Shown here piece after piece: positions 6,225 through 10,316 of a DNA stretch of 10,316 nucleotides. Both the position numbers and the translations under genes were made by a program. This DNA comes from JBDKTK01 sp039680225 (GTDB lineage Bacteria; Desulfobacterota; Syntrophia; Syntrophales; UBA4778). The DNA lies in assembly GCA_039680225.1 (NCBI GenBank), contig JBDKTK010000305.1, positions 1 to 10,316 of the forward strand, in the 5' to 3' direction. Each line of letters opens with the position of its first letter. The first letter of the stretch is position 1. The notes beneath the pieces were generated by a model. That model had not been told where the DNA came from and ran no database searches. It was given only the letters and a program-made list of their open reading frames with translations.

Positions 6225-8795
6225 ATGGCGCCCAATCAAATGCCTGAAAAGGACCTGCTGCTCCTGGGTTACATCGAGAGCTCGCCTATCCCGGCCTTCA
6301 TTATCGGCAATGATCACCGAGTTGTAAACTGGAACCGGGCCCTCGAAAAATTAAGCCGCATACCGGCCCGGGAAATCATCGGCACCAACCGGCACTGGCG
6401 CGCCTTCTATTCCAGGGAGCGTCCCTGCATGGCCGACCTCCTGGTTGACGGCGCTCTGCGGGACCTTAAAACATGGTATGTCGGGAAGATCAGGAAATCC
6501 GATCTCATCGAGGATGCTTATGAGGCCACGGATTTCTTCCCCGACCTGGAAGAATCCGGAAGGTGGCTGCGCTTCACGGCCGCCGCGATCCGCGATCCAT
6601 CGGGAAAAGTAATCGGCGCCGTCGAAACCCTCGAAGACATAACGGAACGCAAGCTGGCGGAAGCCGCCCTGCAGGAGAGCGAAAAAAGGCTCTTCCGGGT
6701 CATCGACCGCTCTCCCATTCCTGCCTTCGTTATCGGGAAGGACCACCGGGTCCTTTACTGGAACCGGGCGCTCGAACACCTTTCAAAGATCCCTGCCTCG
6801 GAAATCATCGGCACCAGCGATCACTGGCGGGCCTTCTACCTGGAAAAGAGGCCGTGTCTCGCCGACCTGCTCGTGGACGGCGCCTTCAGGAAGATCCCCC
6901 GTTTCTACGCGCGCAAGTTCGGCAAATCGAGTCTTCACGAGGGGGCTTACGAGGCCACCGACTTCTTCCCCGACCTGGGCGAAAAAGGGCGCTGGCTCCA
7001 TTTTACGGCGGCCCTGGTCCGCGATTCCCGGCAGCGGCTTGCGGGAGCTATAGAGACCCTGGAGGACATAACCGAACGCAAGCTCGCCGAAGCGGAGCTG
7101 TTCAAGGCCCGGGAGGAGTTGGAGATAAGGGTCATCGAGCGCACGGCCGAACTGGCTTATGTGAACACCGCCCTTCAGGCCGAGCTGCGCAAACGAATGC
7201 AGGTGGAGACGACCCTCGAGCAGACCATGAACCGCCTGTCGCTGATCCTGGAATCGCTGCCCATAATTTCATTCACCTGCAAGGCCGATGGCAGTCTGGA
7301 CATCTCTTTTGTGAGCAGCACGATCGAGGATATTACCGGTTTCAGCTCCAGGCAATTCCTGGAAAACCCGCTGTTCTGGCAGGACCACATCCACCCTGAG
7401 GACAGGCAGAAGGTCCTGCCCGAAATGAGGGTGGGCCTCAAGAAGAGGGATTACCACAAGTGCAGTTACCGTTTCCGGATCAAGGACGATTCCTTCCGGT
7501 GGTTTTCGGATTACCGCAAGCTCATTTCCCTGCCGGACGGCACGGTCCACGTCGTCGGCGCCCTGCAGGACGTGACCGAGGACAAGCGGATCCGCCAGGA
7601 GGCGGAACTCAGGCTCCAGCAGATGATCCAGAGCCATAAGCTGACCGCCCTGGGAGAGGTCGTGGCCGGGGTGGCCCATGAGATCAATAACCCGATCAGT
7701 TTCATTTCCTACAACATCCCGATGCTCGAGCAGATCTGGGACACGATAGACCCCCTGCTGGCGGAGGCCGGGGTCGCCCACCCGGAATGGAAGCGCAAGG
7801 GCCTCGATTACTCGGAGGTCAGCGCCAGCATGAGGGAGATCATCGCGGCGTTCCAGGCCGCCTCGGCCCGGATCAGCCGGGTCGTCACCAGCCTCAAGGA
7901 ATTTGCGATCTCGGACGATACGGCCCAGAAAAGGCCCGTTAAAATTGCCGAGATAATCCAGGGCGCCCTTACTATTGTCGCATCGCAGGTCCGCAAGACT
8001 GTTTCCCAGATAAACCAGAACATCGAGGAAAACCTGCCGCAGTTCCAGGGCTACCCGCAGCGGATCGAGCAGGTGATAGCCAACCTGCTCATCAACGCGC
8101 ACCAATCCATCCCCGCCGGCAGGAAGGGCCGGATATCCATCTCCGCCCGCATGATAGAAAGGCTGGGGGCCGTCCTGATCGAGATCGAAGACAACGGCAA
8201 GGGGATGGAGCGCGCCGTCCTCGACAAGATTTTCAATCCTTTCTTCACGACGCGCCGCGACAGCGGCGGGACCGGGCTGGGGCTGTCGATCTCCTACGGG
8301 CTGGTGAAAGAGCACAGCGGCACGATCGGGATCCTTTCGCGCCCCGGTCTCGGGAGCCGCTTCAGTATTTACCTGCCCGTCGGCAAAGGGACGAAGCTCT
8401 CGATCTATCCGGCGATCCTCTGCGTCGATTCCGACCCCCGCTTTCTCAAGGAAATCAAAACCAACCTTGTCGACTCGATATCATGGCCGGCACGGGCAAA
8501 AGACGGGGTAAACGACATTGTGTCATACCTGCGGGACCACCCGGAAGTGGACATCGTCATGGCGGAGATAGACCTGCCGGCATTCAGCGGCTGGGAACTG
8601 CTCAGGAAAGTCAAAGAAACTTTTCCGCTGCTCCCCGTGGTCCTTTACTCGAAGGACCCGGACAGCTTTGAGCCGAATAGAATAGAGACAGGCAGGAAAG
8701 ATCCGGACCTGGCTCCCGACCTGCTGCTGAAACGGCCGTTCTCGTTCGAACAGCTCCAGAAAAAAATCCATGAAATCGGAAGGCAGAGATTATGA
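6225..8795 (+). CDS. Three-PAS hybrid histidine kinase with degenerate receiver domain
   Basis: Soluble sensor kinase of 856 residues with no membrane segments. The start at 6225 has AAGGA at 6212-6216, 8 bases upstream. In order: two near-duplicate PAS domains (20-149 and 163-292), a coiled coil (about 285-335), a PAS_3-type domain (about 335-455, with HPEDRQKVLP), and a HisKA dimerisation domain with phospho-acceptor H485 in AGVAHEINNP. The HATPase domain has N-box N620/N624, DNGKG (656-660), FFTT and GGTGLGL (681-687). A C-terminal receiver (about 728-850) follows. The kinase core looks fully functional. The receiver does not: its acidic pair reads D735-S736, the phospho-acceptor position is E781 (AEIDLP), and the residue before the conserved proline is R837 (KRPF). 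It overlaps the next gene by ATGA, so that regulator is its likely partner. It is divergent from the ompA-like operon. The signal sensed is unknown; redox, gas or small ligands are usual for cytoplasmic PAS proteins. Confidence 0.94.
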   Translation: MAPNQMPEKDLLLLGYIESSPIPAFIIGNDHRVVNWNRALEKLSRIPAREIIGTNRHWRAFYSRERPCMADLLVDGALRDLKTWYVGKIRKSDLIEDAYEATDFFPDLEESGRWLRFTAAAIRDPSGKVIGAVETLEDITERKLAEAALQESEKRLFRVIDRSPIPAFVIGKDHRVLYWNRALEHLSKIPASEIIGTSDHWRAFYLEKRPCLADLLVDGAFRKIPRFYARKFGKSSLHEGAYEATDFFPDLGEKGRWLHFTAALVRDSRQRLAGAIETLEDITERKLAEAELFKAREELEIRVIERTAELAYVNTALQAELRKRMQVETTLEQTMNRLSLILESLPIISFTCKADGSLDISFVSSTIEDITGFSSRQFLENPLFWQDHIHPEDRQKVLPEMRVGLKKRDYHKCSYRFRIKDDSFRWFSDYRKLISLPDGTVHVVGALQDVTEDKRIRQEAELRLQQMIQSHKLTALGEVVAGVAHEINNPISFISYNIPMLEQIWDTIDPLLAEAGVAHPEWKRKGLDYSEVSASMREIIAAFQAASARISRVVTSLKEFAISDDTAQKRPVKIAEIIQGALTIVASQVRKTVSQINQNIEENLPQFQGYPQRIEQVIANLLINAHQSIPAGRKGRISISARMIERLGAVLIEIEDNGKGMERAVLDKIFNPFFTTRRDSGGTGLGLSISYGLVKEHSGTIGILSRPGLGSRFSIYLPVGKGTKLSIYPAILCVDSDPRFLKEIKTNLVDSISWPARAKDGVNDIVSYLRDHPEVDIVMAEIDLPAFSGWELLRKVKETFPLLPVVLYSKDPDSFEPNRIETGRKDPDLAPDLLLKRPFSFEQLQKKIHEIGRQRL
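6282..6671 (+). repeat. PAS tandem duplication, first copy
   Basis: Encodes residues 20-149 of the hybrid kinase (from SPIPAF to the ITERKLAEA end). It matches the second copy at a constant offset of 429 bases (143 codons) with no gaps visible, and about two thirds of residues are identical by eye. Identical DNA words remain, for example GGAAATCATCGGCACCA at 6371-6387. Confidence 0.85.
6711..7100 (+). repeat. PAS tandem duplication, second copy
   Basis: Encodes residues 163-292 of the hybrid kinase. It repeats the first copy in frame, including HWRAFY, RPCxADLLVDGA, AYEATDFFPDL, GRWLxFTAA and ETLEDITERKLAEA. The word GGAAATCATCGGCACCA recurs at 6800-6816. Differences concentrate in the stretch between LLVDGA and AYEATD and just after FTAA. 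Confidence 0.85.
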
Positions 8796-10162
8796 ACATC
8801 CTCCTGGTCGACGACGAAGAGATATCTTTATCATCGGTAAAAAGGATCCTGAGATGGCGCGGGATACGCAATGTCGAGACGTGCAGCACCGGCAGGGAGG
8901 CGGTCCGGCGCATCCGGGAAGGCAATTTCGACGTGGTCCTGCTGGATATCCTGATGCCGGAGGTCGACGGCTTCCAGGTGCTGGAGTCGACAAAGCCGTA
9001 TTCGCCCCACACCGAATTCATAATGCTGACGGCGGTCCACGACATACCGGCCACAGTCAAGGCGATGCGGACAGGGGCTTACGATTACCTTGTAAAGCCC
9101 GTCGACAACGAACTGCTTTTCCTTTCAATTGAAAGGGCGTACGAACACCGGAGCCTGCTGCTCGGTTTGAACGCATCGCTCGCCGAGCAGGACGATAACG
9201 CCTATCCCGCCTTTTCCGGGATAATCACCCGTTCGCCCCGGATGCGCTCTCTCATCTCCTATGCGCAGGTAATGGCGCGCAGCGGGAACCCCGTCCTGAT
9301 AACGGGCGAATCGGGAACAGGCAAGGAACTCATGGCGCAGGCGATCCACAAGGCGGGGCCGTACCCGGAGGGCCCCTTCGTAGCCGTTAACGTTTCCGCC
9401 GTGCCCGCGACAATGTTTGAAAGCCATTTTTTCGGGCATGTCAAGGGGGCTTTCACAGGTGCGGACTCTCCCCACAAGGGCTTTTTCGAGCAGGCCGACG
9501 GGGGCACCCTGTTCCTCGATGAAATCGGGGAGCTGCCCGTATCGCTTCAATCGAAGTTCCTCAGAGTGCTGGAGGAAAAATCGTTTATGCCCCTGGGCGG
9601 TAACAGGACCGTCCACGTGGACGTGAGATTCCTGTCCGCGACGAACGCCGATCTGACATGCGCCTGCCAGGACGGGAAGTTCAGGATCGATCTGCTCTAC
9701 CGCATAAAATCAGCCCATATAAACCTGCCGCCCCTGCGCGAGCGCCGGGAGGACATCCCCCTGCTTGCGGCCCACTTCCTGAAACAGAGCGCCCGCAAGC
9801 ACAAAAGGAACGTCGGCTCGTTCAGCCCCGAAGCAATGGAACTCCTTACGCGGGCCGATTTTCCCGGCAACGTCAGGGAGCTTGCGCAGACAGTGGAGAA
9901 CGCTGTGCTCCTTTCGGAATCATCCATCATCCTCCCCTACCACCTCGGGATGAATTCGCCGCCGCCCTCTTCGCTGTTTTCGCGGCGGCTCTGCACGCTG
10001 AGGGAAAACTATGAGGCGCACATCGCCTACGTGCTTTCCAGCACCAGGGGCGACCGCAAACAATCGGCGCAGATCCTGGGCATCACGCTGCGCCAGCTCC
10101 AGCGGGCCCTGGCGGAAATGAAACAGAACTCGCGCTGGGCGCATTTGCTGAATGAAAAGTAG
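8792..10162 (+). CDS. Sigma-54-dependent NtrC-family response regulator
   Basis: Transcription activator of 456 residues that should use ATP hydrolysis to open promoters bound by sigma-54 RNA polymerase. The receiver (1-120) is intact: D7/D8, phospho-acceptor D52 in LDILMP, T80 and K102. The central AAA+ domain (about 142-385) has Walker A GESGTGKE (172-179), the sigma-54 contact loop GAFTGA (219-224), Walker B GGTLFLDE (237-244), and the LPPLRERREDIPLL and FPGNVREL motifs. A Fis-type helix-turn-helix closes the protein (about 420-445, DRKQSAQILGITLRQLQRAL). The start at 8792 overlaps the kinase stop as ATGA and has GGAAGG (8778-8783) 8 bases upstream. It is the likely output partner of the upstream hybrid kinase. 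Its targets are probably elsewhere, since no convincing -24/-12 promoter is visible here. Confidence 0.96.
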   Translation: MNILLVDDEEISLSSVKRILRWRGIRNVETCSTGREAVRRIREGNFDVVLLDILMPEVDGFQVLESTKPYSPHTEFIMLTAVHDIPATVKAMRTGAYDYLVKPVDNELLFLSIERAYEHRSLLLGLNASLAEQDDNAYPAFSGIITRSPRMRSLISYAQVMARSGNPVLITGESGTGKELMAQAIHKAGPYPEGPFVAVNVSAVPATMFESHFFGHVKGAFTGADSPHKGFFEQADGGTLFLDEIGELPVSLQSKFLRVLEEKSFMPLGGNRTVHVDVRFLSATNADLTCACQDGKFRIDLLYRIKSAHINLPPLRERREDIPLLAAHFLKQSARKHKRNVGSFSPEAMELLTRADFPGNVRELAQTVENAVLLSESSIILPYHLGMNSPPPSSLFSRRLCTLRENYEAHIAYVLSSTRGDRKQSAQILGITLRQLQRALAEMKQNSRWAHLLNEK

Positions 10163-10316
10163 TATGCGCTGAAAGAAAGACCTGTTTTCGATTACACCTA
10201 CCTATACGTAACATAATCCGTATTTGCTATTGATATTCAGGTGTTAGTTAGTGTTTGTGTTTTTCATATTCTGCTTCTTTCGTCAAGTATCATTCGGGTT
10301 GCCAGCCGTTCGCTGC
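10163..10316. other. AT-rich intergenic tail, no gene recognised
   Basis: These 154 bases after the activator gene are visibly more AT-rich than the genes. No open frame, RNA gene or GC-rich hairpin with T-run is visible. ACACCT (10194-10199) and AGGTGT (10239-10244) are complementary but 39 bases apart, which is weak. Any terminator for the operon may lie beyond the window. Confidence 0.5.

Noticed and set aside
7269..8315. A 348-codon open frame on the minus strand inside the hybrid kinase gene.
   Set aside because: It is a shadow of the kinase reading frame with no independent start context or domain.

Overview
The window reads as chromosomal DNA of a moderately GC-rich Gram-negative anaerobe. 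A tungsten-type aldehyde:ferredoxin oxidoreductase points to anaerobic metabolism. An OmpA-like peptidoglycan-binding protein points to an outer membrane. The abundant PAS-domain kinases, including a distinctive PAS type ending in a 'DFFPDLGExGRWLxFTAA' stretch, are typical of sulfate-reducing or syntrophic Desulfobacterota. That assignment is inferred from gene style, not proven. I see no insertion sequences, CRISPR arrays, tRNA or rRNA genes, or phage genes.

Layout: (1) Positions 3-2254, plus strand: a two-component module. It holds the 3' part of a multi-PAS histidine kinase, cut by the left edge, and a NarL/LuxR-type response regulator that overlaps it by 4 bases. Two consecutive hairpin terminators follow. 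(2) Positions 2378-4654, plus strand: a single-gene unit with its own sigma-70-like promoter, encoding a 733-residue AOR-family enzyme. A hairpin terminator that looks usable from both directions closes it. (3) Positions 4789-5992, minus strand: a two-gene operon, convergent with the AOR, encoding a secreted OmpA-domain protein and then an FMN nitroreductase. (4) Positions 6225-10162, plus strand and divergent from the ompA-like gene: a second signalling module. It holds a soluble three-PAS hybrid histidine kinase and, overlapping it by 4 bases, a complete sigma-54-dependent NtrC-family activator.

The two signalling modules look self-contained: each kinase gene is translationally coupled to its regulator. 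Both kinases have intact ATP-binding and phospho-acceptor histidine motifs. The PAS-rich, mainly cytoplasmic architecture suggests sensing of redox or small ligands. The AOR and nitroreductase between them are plausible but unproven targets.

The most unusual point is the C-terminal receiver domain of the second kinase. Its phospho-acceptor aspartate is replaced by glutamate, one acidic-pocket aspartate by serine, and the position of the conserved lysine by arginine. It therefore looks like a pseudo-receiver next to an intact receiver in the following gene. The same kinase carries a recent-looking in-frame duplication of its first PAS domain. I found no convincing new defence or mobile system.
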